DNA of 64,000 nucleotides, from the NCBI RefSeq assembly GCF_011300875.1, contig NZ_CP049862.1:2542001-2606000 (forward strand). Reading direction: 5' to 3'. Below the pieces are notes generated by a model, which worked only from the letters and a program-made list of their open reading frames with translations, was not told where the DNA came from and did not search any database. Origin of the DNA: Sanguibacter sp. HDW7. Its GTDB lineage: Bacteria > Actinomycetota > Actinomycetes > Actinomycetales > Cellulomonadaceae. Numbering within the stretch: the first letter of the stretch is position 1; every line of letters starts with the position of its first letter. The position numbers and the translations under genes were made by a program. Below, piece after piece: positions 26,779 to 34,382 of the stretch.

Positions 26779-28383
26779 GTGGAACTCATGGACTTCGTGG
26801 CGACGCTGCGCCGACGCTGGCTCGTCATCATGATCGTCGCGGTGCTCGGCGCCGGCGCAGGCTTCGCCATGGCGCGGTCGACGCAGCCTCTGTACAGATC
26901 GACGACCTCGTCGTTCGTGTCGCTCACACAGGGCACGTCCGTCGCCGAGCTCGTCCAGGGAACGACATACACGCAGAACCTCGTGCAGTCGTTCACCCAG
27001 CTCGCGACGATGCCGGCGGTCCTCGACCCCGTCATCAACGAGCTCGGGCTCACCACGACAGCGCGGGCGCTCTCGCGGTCCGTCACCGCAGCGACGCCGC
27101 TCGACACGATGTTCATCGAGATCACCGCGGTCTCGCCCGACCCTGCTCTCGCCGCCGCGACCGCCGACGCGGTCGCGGCGAGCCTCGCACGGCAGGTCAA
27201 GGAGATCACCCCGGGATCCGCCGACGAGCACATCGTCCGGCTCACGGTCGTCGCGCCCGCCGTCGCAGCGTCGGTCCCCTTCACCCCGAACACGAAGCGC
27301 ACCGTCGCCCTGGGCGGTGCCGGCGGGCTCGCGATCGGCGTCTTCGTGGTGCTCGCGCTCTCGCTGCTCGACACGCGCGTGCGCCGCACCGCAGACCTCC
27401 CGCAGCGCTCCGACGCCGTCGTCCTGGGCCTCATCCCCCGCGACCGCGACGCACGCAAGGGCCGGCCCGCGCTCGTCGCCGAGCCCGACGGGCACGTCGC
27501 CGAGTCCTACCGGCGCGTCCAGACCAACCTCCAGTTCATCAGCGCGGCCAGCCGTGTGAGGTCGCTCGTCGTCTCCTCGTCCGTCGCGGGCGAGGGCCGG
27601 ACGACCGTCGCGATCAACGTCGCCGCCGCGCTCGCCGAGAAGGGGTCGCGCGTCCTCCTCGTCGACGCGGACCTGCGGAGCCCGTCGATCGCGCTCCACA
27701 CCGGGCTCGATCCCCGCGACGGGCTCACGACGGTGCTCGTCGGCGAGTCCGACCTCCGTGACGTCGTGCGACCGTGGGGACCCGCCGGGCTCGACATCGT
27801 CGTCGCTGGCGACCTCCCCCCGAACCCGGCGCAGCTCATCGACTCCGCCGCCATGCAGTCCTTCCTCGACGAGGCGACCGCGCTCTACGACGCGGTCATC
27901 CTCGACGCGCCGCCGCTGCTGCCGTTCACCGACGCGGCCGTCCTCGCCCGGCACACCGACGGTCTCGTCATGGTCGCCGGGACGTCCCGGGTCCGTCGCA
28001 CGCAGGTCGCGACCGCGCTCTCGATGCTCGACACGATCGACGCGACGTGCCTCGGCATCGTCCTCAACGGCGCCAACGCGCTCGAGTCGGGCACGCAGCA
28101 CCGCGCGGCCGCAGCACGCAACCTGCGGGCACGCTCGTCCGCACCGGCGGCGACGTCGACCGGTCCGCGGACCGCTGCAGCGGCTCCCGTCGGGCAGCAG
28201 CCGCTCGCCTCCCGCACCGGCGGCTACGGTCGCCGGGCGGCCCTTCCCGAGGGCCGCGGCGCAGCAGACACCCGGAGCGCCTCCGGCCAGGACCCTCGCG
28301 CCCAACGCGACGCCTCGCCCGCGCCCACGTCCGGTCCCGCAGCACCCGGGCACGGCGGCGGGACGGTCCGCCAGAGCGCCTGA
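26779..28383 (+). CDS. chain-length regulator fused to BY-kinase (Wzz-Wzc type) with altered Walker A
   Basis: A 534-residue protein with two membrane helices (about 14-33 and 172-195) flanking a Wzz domain, then a cytoplasmic BY-kinase domain: VAESYRRVQTNLQF, Walker A at about 268-277, Walker A' VLLVDADLRSPS and Walker B YDAVILDAPP. It controls polysaccharide chain length and export with Wzy. Two things are odd. The Walker A reads AGEGRTTVA, so the invariant lysine is arginine (codon CGG near 27598). The 100-residue Ala/Arg/Pro-rich tail has only one tyrosine instead of the usual cluster. The kinase may be weak or inactive. The GTG at 26779 was chosen over the ATG at 26788 because GGTGG lies just upstream. 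Confidence 0.88.
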   Translation: MELMDFVATLRRRWLVIMIVAVLGAGAGFAMARSTQPLYRSTTSSFVSLTQGTSVAELVQGTTYTQNLVQSFTQLATMPAVLDPVINELGLTTTARALSRSVTAATPLDTMFIEITAVSPDPALAAATADAVAASLARQVKEITPGSADEHIVRLTVVAPAVAASVPFTPNTKRTVALGGAGGLAIGVFVVLALSLLDTRVRRTADLPQRSDAVVLGLIPRDRDARKGRPALVAEPDGHVAESYRRVQTNLQFISAASRVRSLVVSSSVAGEGRTTVAINVAAALAEKGSRVLLVDADLRSPSIALHTGLDPRDGLTTVLVGESDLRDVVRPWGPAGLDIVVAGDLPPNPAQLIDSAAMQSFLDEATALYDAVILDAPPLLPFTDAAVLARHTDGLVMVAGTSRVRRTQVATALSMLDTIDATCLGIVLNGANALESGTQHRAAAARNLRARSSAPAATSTGPRTAAAAPVGQQPLASRTGGYGRRAALPEGRGAADTRSASGQDPRAQRDASPAPTSGPAAPGHGGGTVRQSA

Positions 28384-28393
28384 GCCCTGCACG

Positions 28394-28427
28394 GGTGAGC
28401 CGACGCCGTCAGCGGCGTCGGCTCACC
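28394..28427. terminator. 15-bp bidirectional terminator containing the wzx stop codon
   Basis: The arms GGTGAGCCGACGCCG and CGGCGTCGGCTCACC are perfect, with loop TCAG. It lies between convergent wzz and wzx. The minus-strand stop of wzx (28411-28409) falls in the loop, so the terminator overlaps the coding end. Confidence 0.7.
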
Positions 28428-29860
28428 GCCGCGCGCACGACCACGACGACGTCGGCGGCGTCCCTGCGGATCGCCGGGACGACGAGCACCGCGCCGAGCG
28501 CGGCGGCACCCGCGGCGAGCCCCACGAGCAGTACGAGCCATGCGGCCCCGTGGACGAGCGTCGTCCCGGCGTGGGCAGCGAGCGCCACGAAGGCTCCGAC
28601 GCCGAGGACATGCAGCGCACCGGTCGCGAGCCGGCGTCCCGGGAGCGGCGCGTGCCGTGAGAGCCAGGCGAGCGACAGCGGCCACTCGATCGCGTGCGCC
28701 AAGGTGTAAGCCGCGGCGACGCCGACGACGCCCCACGTGCTTCCCGCGACGACGAGGACGACCTTGAGCGCGACCGTGACGAGCGTGTAGCGGAGCAGGA
28801 GCGAGGACAGCCCGAAGACGAGGTAGACCCAGTAGCAGACGTACGCGAGGGTCTGCAGGAGCGCCGACGTCGCCATGAACCGCACGAGCGGCGCCGCGCC
28901 GTCCCAGCCGTCGCCGAGGAGCACCGCCGTCGCTGGGCCCGCCGTGCCGACGAGCAGCGCGGCGCCGATCATCACGGGGTACGCGAGGGCGAGCTGGGCC
29001 CGCACGAGGTACCGCCGCAGCCGGTCCGGCTCGTCGACGAGGCGCGCGAGCACGGGCAGCGCGATCGAGGTCGTCGGTGCCCGCACCTGCGAGACCGGGG
29101 TCATGACGAGGCGGTAGGCGCGGTCGTACAGGCCGAGAGACGTCGGGCCGAGGCGAGTGCCGATGACGAGCGCGTCGACGTTGTTGCCGATATAGACGGC
29201 GATCTGGGACGCGGCGAGGCTGCCGCCGAACCGCCAGAGCTCTGCCATCGGCACGCCGCGACGTGGCCGCGACGGGATCCAGCGGCACAGCACCGCGCAC
29301 GCGACGAGGACGACGAAGGACTGCGTGACCTGCTGCGCGGCGAGCGCCCCGACGCCGGCCCCGGCGAGTGCGAGGACGATCGCGACGACGGCGCCGACGA
29401 CCTGCGAGCCGACGTCGACCGCCGCGATCGCCCCGAAGCGGAGTCGACGCTGGAGGTCAGCGCGCAGCTGCGCGGTGAGCCCGTTGAGGAAGAACACGAC
29501 GGCCACCTGGCGGGCGACGGGCACGACGTCCTCGCGGCCGAAGAGGTGCCCGACGAGCGGGGCGCCGGCGAGCAGCGCGGTCATGAGCACCGTGCCGATG
29601 AGCGTGTTGGCCCAGAAGAGGTTGGAGCGCTGCGCCTCGGTGAGGTGCTTCGAACGCACCGCGGCGGTCGAGAGGCCAAGGTCGCGCACGACCTCGCCGA
29701 CGCCGACGACGACGAGCACCATCGCGATGACCCCGTAGTCGGCAGGCGTGAGGAGCCGCGCGAGGACGACGACGGAGAGCATCTGCACCCCGACTCGCGC
29801 GACCTGCGCCGCGACCGTCACGCCGGCTCCGCGCGCGGCGCGTCGGCCCAGTTCCTCCAC
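28409..29860 (-). CDS. Wzx-type polysaccharide flippase (MOP superfamily)
   Basis: A membrane protein of 483 residues with 12-14 helices, of the polysaccharide-transport MOP family (WzxC/TuaB branch). Recognisable parts are VVLARLLTPADYGVIAMV near the start, LGLYDRAYRLVMTPVSQV in the middle and DLGLSTAAVRSKHLTEAQRS. It flips undecaprenyl-linked repeat units to the outer face. The GTG at 29860 has GGGGAG three bases upstream; another GTG at 29878 would add six residues but lacks a ribosome site. It is convergent with wzz and divergent from the glycosyltransferase fusion gene. Confidence 0.9.
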   Translation of the reverse strand: MEELGRRAARGAGVTVAAQVARVGVQMLSVVVLARLLTPADYGVIAMVLVVVGVGEVVRDLGLSTAAVRSKHLTEAQRSNLFWANTLIGTVLMTALLAGAPLVGHLFGREDVVPVARQVAVVFFLNGLTAQLRADLQRRLRFGAIAAVDVGSQVVGAVVAIVLALAGAGVGALAAQQVTQSFVVLVACAVLCRWIPSRPRRGVPMAELWRFGGSLAASQIAVYIGNNVDALVIGTRLGPTSLGLYDRAYRLVMTPVSQVRAPTTSIALPVLARLVDEPDRLRRYLVRAQLALAYPVMIGAALLVGTAGPATAVLLGDGWDGAAPLVRFMATSALLQTLAYVCYWVYLVFGLSSLLLRYTLVTVALKVVLVVAGSTWGVVGVAAAYTLAHAIEWPLSLAWLSRHAPLPGRRLATGALHVLGVGAFVALAAHAGTTLVHGAAWLVLLVGLAAGAAALGAVLVVPAIRRDAADVVVVVRAAVSRRR

Positions 29861-29899
29861 GTGCTCCCCGTCCCCCACGTCGTGCTGCGGTACGTCGCG

Positions 29900-29954
29900 A
29901 GTCTATGACCGCGCTGCGGCCCCCACCTGCGAGATCGGGGTGAGGCGAGGGCGA
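29900..29954 (-). promoter_or_regulatory. wzx promoter with TCACC/TCGCC repeats
   Basis: On the minus strand the -10 is TAGACT (29905-29900), giving a leader of 15-35 bases. TCACC starts at 29943, exactly 38 bp upstream of the -10, and TCGCC at 29954, 11 bp further. The spacing matches the promoter at 25690. The neighbouring sequence GGTGAGATCACC at 29982-29993 is a perfect 12-base palindrome lying before the divergent glycosyltransferase. Confidence 0.5.
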
Positions 29955-30057
29955 CCCGTGTGCCGGACCGGGCGGGGGCTGGGTGAGATCACCCGCCCCC
30001 GTCGGCGGTGCTGCCTACGGTGGACATGACCGCTCCGTCACGTCCCGAGGACCTACC

Positions 30058-32364
30058 GTGCCGCACCTGCTCGTCGCCCACCCGTCCGCCGATCTGTACG
30101 GCAGCGACCTCCAGCTGCTCGAGACGGTCGTCGCCGCGCGCGAGGGCGGCTGGGACGTCACCGTGACGGTGCCAGGGCCCGGTCCGCTCACCGCCCGGCT
30201 CGAGGCCGCCGTCGCACGCGTCGTCACGGACGCGCGGACCCCGGTCCTGAGGAAGTCGGCGCTCACCCCGCTCGGCCTCGTCCGGCTCGGCGCGGTCGCG
30301 CTGCGCTCCGTCGTCACCGGGCACGCGGTGCTGCGACGGCTGCGGCCCGCGGTCGTCCTCGTCAACACGCTGACGATCCCGACGTGGCTCGTGGCCGCGC
30401 GCCTCGCGCGCATCCCCGCGGTGTGCCACGTCCACGAGGCCGAGGACTCGGTGTCCCGCGTCCTGCAGCGCGGGCTCGTCGCGCCGCTGCGCCTCGCGAC
30501 GACGCTGCTCGTCAACTCGCGCGCATCCTCCGACGTCCTCACGGCGGTCGACGCCCGCCTGGCCCGGCACATCGTCGTCGTCCACAACGGCGTCCCCGAC
30601 GCGGGGACGCCCGCGCCCCTGCGCGAGCGGCACGCGGGCGACCCCGCGCACCTCGCGCTCGTCGCACGGATCTCCCCCCGCAAGGGCGTCGACGTCGCGC
30701 TCGAGGCCGTCGCGCTGCTGCGGGCCGAGGGGCGCGACGTCACCCTCGACATCTGCGGCACCCCGTTCCCCGGCTACGAACCGTTCGAGGACGAGCTACA
30801 GGAGCGCGCCGCGCGACCCGACCTCGCGGGAGCCGTCCGGCTGCGGGGCTACGTCTCACCGACGCGGCCGGCGCTCGACGCGGCCGACGTCGTCCTGGTC
30901 CCCTCGCGCCAGGAGCCCTTCGGCAACACCGCCGTCGAGGCGCTCCTCGCGGGCCGCCCCCTCGTCGCGAGCGCCACCCAGGGGCTCACCGAGATCGTCA
31001 CCCCCGGACGCACCGGCCTGCTCGTCGCCCCCGGCGACGCCCGCGACCTCGCTCAGGCCGTCGCATCGCTGCTCGACGACCCGCACCATGCGGCACGGCT
31101 CGCGCAGGCGGGCCGCACCGAGGCGGTCCGCCGTTTCGGCGTCGCCCGGTACCGGGCCGCCGTGCGCGACGTCCTCGACGGGCTCGTCGGCTCCCGGGAC
31201 CGGGACGGACAGGTCGTGAGCGCGAGCTTCGGCACGCCGACCGCACCAGCCCCCGACGACGACCCGACGCCGACCGCCGACGTCATCGGGCTGCACGAGG
31301 TCGCCGCGCACCGCAGGGAAGCCCACGCGACGCTCACCGTCGTCATCCTCACCTTCCGGCGCGACCCCGAGCTCCGGAGGTCGCTCGCCGCGGTCCTCGC
31401 GCACCTCGACGGTCTGCCCGGACTCCGCGGCCGCACCGAGGTGCTCGTCATCGACAACGACCCGGACGGCGGCGCTGCGGCGACGGTCGTCGCCTGCGCC
31501 GAAGCCTCGCACGCGGAGGGGGGTCCGGAGGTCCGCTACGTCCACGAGCCGCAGCCCGGCATCGGCGCCGCACGCGCCCGCGCGCTCACGGAGGTGACGA
31601 CCGACCTGCTCGCGTTCCTCGACGACGACGACATCCCCGGCGAGACCTGGCTCGCACCTCTCGTCACGACGTGGGCGGCGACGGGGGCGACGCTCGTCGC
31701 CGGCACGATCGTGCCGCAGTGGGACGTCCGCCCCGACGCCTGGATCGAGGCCGGCGGGTTCTTCCAGCGTCCCGTCCTCGCGACAGGGACGCCCCGGCGG
31801 AGCGCCCCGACCGGCAACCTCCTCGTCGACGTCGCGGCCGTGCGCGCGCTCGGCGTCGCGTTCCGGGCCGACCGCGGGCTGCGCGGGGGCGAGGACACGC
31901 TCTTCACGCGCCAGGTCACCGCGGCGGGCGGTGAGATCGTCGCGTGTGCCGAGTCCATCGTCGTCGACCGCGTCCAGCCCGAGCGCACCGAACGTCGCTG
32001 GCTCCTCGGCAGGACCCGCACCCACGCGTCGACCGCGGTCGAGGTCGAGCTCGAGCTCGCGCCCGGCCTCTGGGGACGGTCCCGCGTCCGTGCGGCGTCG
32101 GCTGCGCGCGGGGTGGCTGTCACCGCGCGAGGAGCGCTGCGGCTCCTCACCGCGCGGGGTGACGACGCGAGGGACGTCGGGGCACGCCGCGACCTCGCCC
32201 GAGGCCCCGGGCTCGTCGCCGGCGCGCTCGGCCTCCACCACGAGGCCTACCGCCGCGACACCGACCCCTCACGCACGACGGCGCCCGCCACGGACGGGTC
32301 CGTGGCGGGCGCCGTGAGCATCGCTGCTCGTCCCTCGTCGAGGGTGCGCGTCAGCCGTTCTTGA
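30058..32364 (+). CDS. fused GT4-GT2 double glycosyltransferase
   Basis: A 768-residue protein with two catalytic domains. Residues about 1-385 form a GT-B fold of the GT4 family: HLLVAHPSADLYGSDLQLLE, VARISPRKGVDVALEAV, and the donor-site VPSRQEPFGNTAVEALLAGRP with the family EX7E pattern. A linker of about 35 residues leads to a GT2 GT-A domain (about 420-690) with VVILTFRRDPELR, VLVIDNDPDG, YVHEPQPGIGAARARAL and LAFLDDDDIPGETW. The second half is paralogous to the enzyme at 18634-19554. It could add two sugars in succession. The GTG at 30058 has GAGG seven bases upstream. The last 30 residues are encoded by a terminator hairpin and overlap the convergent gene's end by 14 bases. Confidence 0.9.
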   Translation: MPHLLVAHPSADLYGSDLQLLETVVAAREGGWDVTVTVPGPGPLTARLEAAVARVVTDARTPVLRKSALTPLGLVRLGAVALRSVVTGHAVLRRLRPAVVLVNTLTIPTWLVAARLARIPAVCHVHEAEDSVSRVLQRGLVAPLRLATTLLVNSRASSDVLTAVDARLARHIVVVHNGVPDAGTPAPLRERHAGDPAHLALVARISPRKGVDVALEAVALLRAEGRDVTLDICGTPFPGYEPFEDELQERAARPDLAGAVRLRGYVSPTRPALDAADVVLVPSRQEPFGNTAVEALLAGRPLVASATQGLTEIVTPGRTGLLVAPGDARDLAQAVASLLDDPHHAARLAQAGRTEAVRRFGVARYRAAVRDVLDGLVGSRDRDGQVVSASFGTPTAPAPDDDPTPTADVIGLHEVAAHRREAHATLTVVILTFRRDPELRRSLAAVLAHLDGLPGLRGRTEVLVIDNDPDGGAAATVVACAEASHAEGGPEVRYVHEPQPGIGAARARALTEVTTDLLAFLDDDDIPGETWLAPLVTTWAATGATLVAGTIVPQWDVRPDAWIEAGGFFQRPVLATGTPRRSAPTGNLLVDVAAVRALGVAFRADRGLRGGEDTLFTRQVTAAGGEIVACAESIVVDRVQPERTERRWLLGRTRTHASTAVEVELELAPGLWGRSRVRAASAARGVAVTARGALRLLTARGDDARDVGARRDLARGPGLVAGALGLHHEAYRRDTDPSRTTAPATDGSVAGAVSIAARPSSRVRVSRS
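32278..32315. terminator. 18-bp perfect hairpin inside the 3' end of the fusion gene
   Basis: The arms 32278-32295 and 32298-32315 (core GGCGCCCGCCACGGAC) are perfect complements. The hairpin precedes the plus-strand stop at 32364 by about 50 bases and follows the minus-strand beta-helix stop (32351) by 35 bases. It is best read as the beta-helix gene's terminator, overlapping the end of the opposite coding sequence. Confidence 0.6.
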
Positions 32365-33766
32365 GGGCGAAGGCGCGGCCGTCCGTGAACGAGTTGCCGG
32401 TCGCCGTGATGACCGTCGTCTTCGGTCGGATGACCGCGCACGACGCGATGCGCTGGTTGGTGCCGAACGTGTTGTCGGTGATCCGCACACCCGCGAGCGG
32501 GCCGTAGCCCCGCGTGCCCTCGGTGATGTTGATTGTGCAGCCGCCGTGGTCGAGGAAGTTGTCCGCGATCGTGAGGTCGGCGACCGCACCGAGCGCCTGC
32601 GTCACCTGGACGGTGGCGTTGTTGGCCGAGCGCATCGTCGTGCCCGTGATCTTGATCCGCTTGCCGGACTGGATCTGCACGTTGTCCGCGTGCGACTCCT
32701 TGCCGCCGTGGTTCGGGTCGTTCGCGTAGTAGAGGTTGCCCTCGAAGACCGAGTCCTTGATCGTCACGTCGTCGCCCTTGATGGTCACCTGGTCGATGAC
32801 GTTCGTGATCGTCACGCGCTCGAGCGTGAAGCCGGCACCGATGACGCCGTTCATCCACGAGGACTTGATCGTCGGGCGGAGCTCCGAGTCGATGACCTTG
32901 AGGCCCGTGTTGCCCTCGGTGTTCCACAGCAAGAAGTAGTTGGCGGTCGGAGCCGTCGCCGGGCCCACGAAGAGCGAGTTACGGATCGTCACGTTGTTGG
33001 CACGGATCTTCAGCTGGCCCGTGATGATCTTGTTCTCGATGACCGCACCGTTGGTCGACACCGTCATCGGGCCCGTGTAGGCGGTACGCGCCGGCGAGGC
33101 CGACTCGACCGTCGAGGGCGTGGTGGGCTTGGGAGCCGGCGTCGTCGGGGCCGGAGCAGGGGTCGTGGGGGCCTGCGTCGGCGTCGGCGTCGGACGGCGC
33201 TTCGCGGCGTCGAGCTCGTTCTTGGCCTTGGTGAGCGCCTTGGCGGTCTTCGCCTTGGCGCTCGTGGTCTTGGCCACCAGTGCCTTCGCGCGCGAGTAGG
33301 TCACCAGAGCCTTCGACTTCGCCTGCGTCGCACGGCGAGATGCGGCCGTCGCCGACTTCAGCGCCTTGGACGCACGGTTCATCGAGGCGCGGGACTCGTT
33401 GGCCCCGCCGACGCCGTGACGCGTCGCCGCCGCCTTCTTCGCGGCCGCGTACTTCTTCTTGGCGACCGAGTACTTCTTGGCGGCGGTCGCGCGCTTGGCG
33501 GACGCCTTCTTGGCAGCCTTCTTCGTCGAGGTGACCTTGGCGGCCGCCTTGGTCCGCGACGTCTTGGCGCGCGAGAGGTTCGCAGCCGCGCGCTCGTCAG
33601 CGGCGGTGGCGGTCCGGACCGCGGAGGCGGCCGTCGCGACGGACGTCGACGTCCCTGCGGCGGTCGCGGTCGCCACCGCGACCACTGGCACCGCGAGCAC
33701 CGTCACCAGGAGGGCGGCGGCACCACGTCGGCGCAGCTGGGTAAAGCTCTTCACGTTCAATCTCAT
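32351..33766 (-). CDS. secreted right-handed beta-helix protein with Lys/Ala-rich stalk
   Basis: A 471-residue exported protein. A signal peptide (about 1-37) is followed by a 140-residue region rich in Ala, Lys, Thr and Ser (for example KKYSVAKKKYAAAKKAAATR), predicted as a long helix or coiled coil with strong positive charge. A Pro/Thr linker (PTPTPTQAPTTPAPAP) leads to a parallel beta-helix domain from about 235, with turns such as VTIRNSLFVG, VTIKDSVFEGN, IKITGTTMRSANN, LTIADNFLD and VRITDNTFG. The fold is that of polysaccharide lyases and glycan-binding proteins; no catalytic triad could be assigned. The basic stalk may bind acidic exopolysaccharide or teichoic acid. The ATG at 33766 has only weak GAGCG upstream. 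Confidence 0.8.
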   Translation of the reverse strand: MRLNVKSFTQLRRRGAAALLVTVLAVPVVAVATATAAGTSTSVATAASAVRTATAADERAAANLSRAKTSRTKAAAKVTSTKKAAKKASAKRATAAKKYSVAKKKYAAAKKAAATRHGVGGANESRASMNRASKALKSATAASRRATQAKSKALVTYSRAKALVAKTTSAKAKTAKALTKAKNELDAAKRRPTPTPTQAPTTPAPAPTTPAPKPTTPSTVESASPARTAYTGPMTVSTNGAVIENKIITGQLKIRANNVTIRNSLFVGPATAPTANYFLLWNTEGNTGLKVIDSELRPTIKSSWMNGVIGAGFTLERVTITNVIDQVTIKGDDVTIKDSVFEGNLYYANDPNHGGKESHADNVQIQSGKRIKITGTTMRSANNATVQVTQALGAVADLTIADNFLDHGGCTINITEGTRGYGPLAGVRITDNTFGTNQRIASCAVIRPKTTVITATGNSFTDGRAFALKNG

Positions 33767-34017
33767 TCGCTCGGGGTCGTCGGCCCCACCACGTTCACGA
33801 CGGCGGCAGACTCCGCGACGCATTCGCGGCGCGCTCGTCGTAGATATCGGTGGGTGCCTGGGCGAGATTGAGACTAGGAACGGAGAAAGCTGAAAATCTG
33901 TGACCCACGACCCCTTGTGACAGCGGTCTCCACGGCCGTCGTCGAAGGTCTTGCCGGGTGAGGAAAATCGTGCATAAGCGAACGCCTCGGCCACGACCCT
34001 GCCGCGACCTGCAGAGA

Positions 34018-34078
34018 TCACCCGAGGCTCACCCCTGACCTCACCCCGCTCTCGATACCACCCACCCCGAGACTCACC
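34018..34078. promoter_or_regulatory. array of TCACC direct repeats
   Basis: TCACC starts at 34018, 34029, 34041 and 34074, spacings of 11, 12 and 33 bp, all near multiples of one helical turn. They lie about 250 bases before the beta-helix gene, which they face in the GGTGA orientation, opposite to the promoter repeats at 25630, 29943 and 12785. Confidence 0.4.
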
Positions 34079-34196
34079 CAGCTCGTCCGATCGTGAGGTA
34101 CGCCACAGCGAGGGTGAAATCCCCTGGGTGAGACGACATGCCTCACAGTACGGACAGTCCGCGGGGGGTCGGAGATCCCGGCCAGGACGGGCCGTT

Positions 34197-34308
34197 CGGC
34201 AGCACGACGCGGCATCACGGTGCGGCATCACGGGGTGGCATCACGGTTCGGCAGCACGACGCGGCAGCACGGCACGACGGCACGACGGCACGACGCGGCA
34301 GCACGGCG
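34197..34308. repeat. 13-bp tandem repeat array
   Basis: Five adjacent 13-base units of the form CGGCAKCACGRNG begin at 34197, 34210, 34223, 34236 and 34249. The sixth (34262) is interrupted by three copies of the 8-base unit CGGCACGA, and a last full unit starts at 34296. The array is non-coding. Confidence 0.85.
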
Positions 34309-34329
34309 CGCCTCACAGGGGCACAGCAC

Positions 34330-34362
34330 GACGCGTCGTGACCCCACGGGTCACGACGCGTC
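34330..34362 (-). terminator. 15-bp perfect hairpin after the phosphatidyltransferase
   Basis: The arms GACGCGTCGTGACCC and GGGTCACGACGCGTC with loop CAC lie 20 bases after the stop at 34383. It ends the minus-strand pair 36397-34383. Confidence 0.65.
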
Positions 34363-34382
34363 GGTCGACGGGCCCAGCCTGC

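Larger units (their letters stand above)
33767..34382. other. 616-base intergenic region with promoter, TCACC array and tandem repeats
   Basis: No gene is supported here. From left to right it holds the beta-helix gene leader with a candidate -10 TAGTCT on the minus strand (33876-33871), giving a leader of about 100 bases, A/T-richer sequence near 33885-33980, the TCACC array (34018-34078), the 13-bp tandem repeat (34197-34308) and the terminator at 34330-34362. The open frames crossing it are repeat-derived. Confidence 0.6.

Noticed and set aside
34197-34308. A CRISPR array
   Set aside because: Units are adjacent without spacers, too short for CRISPR repeats, and no cas gene is present.
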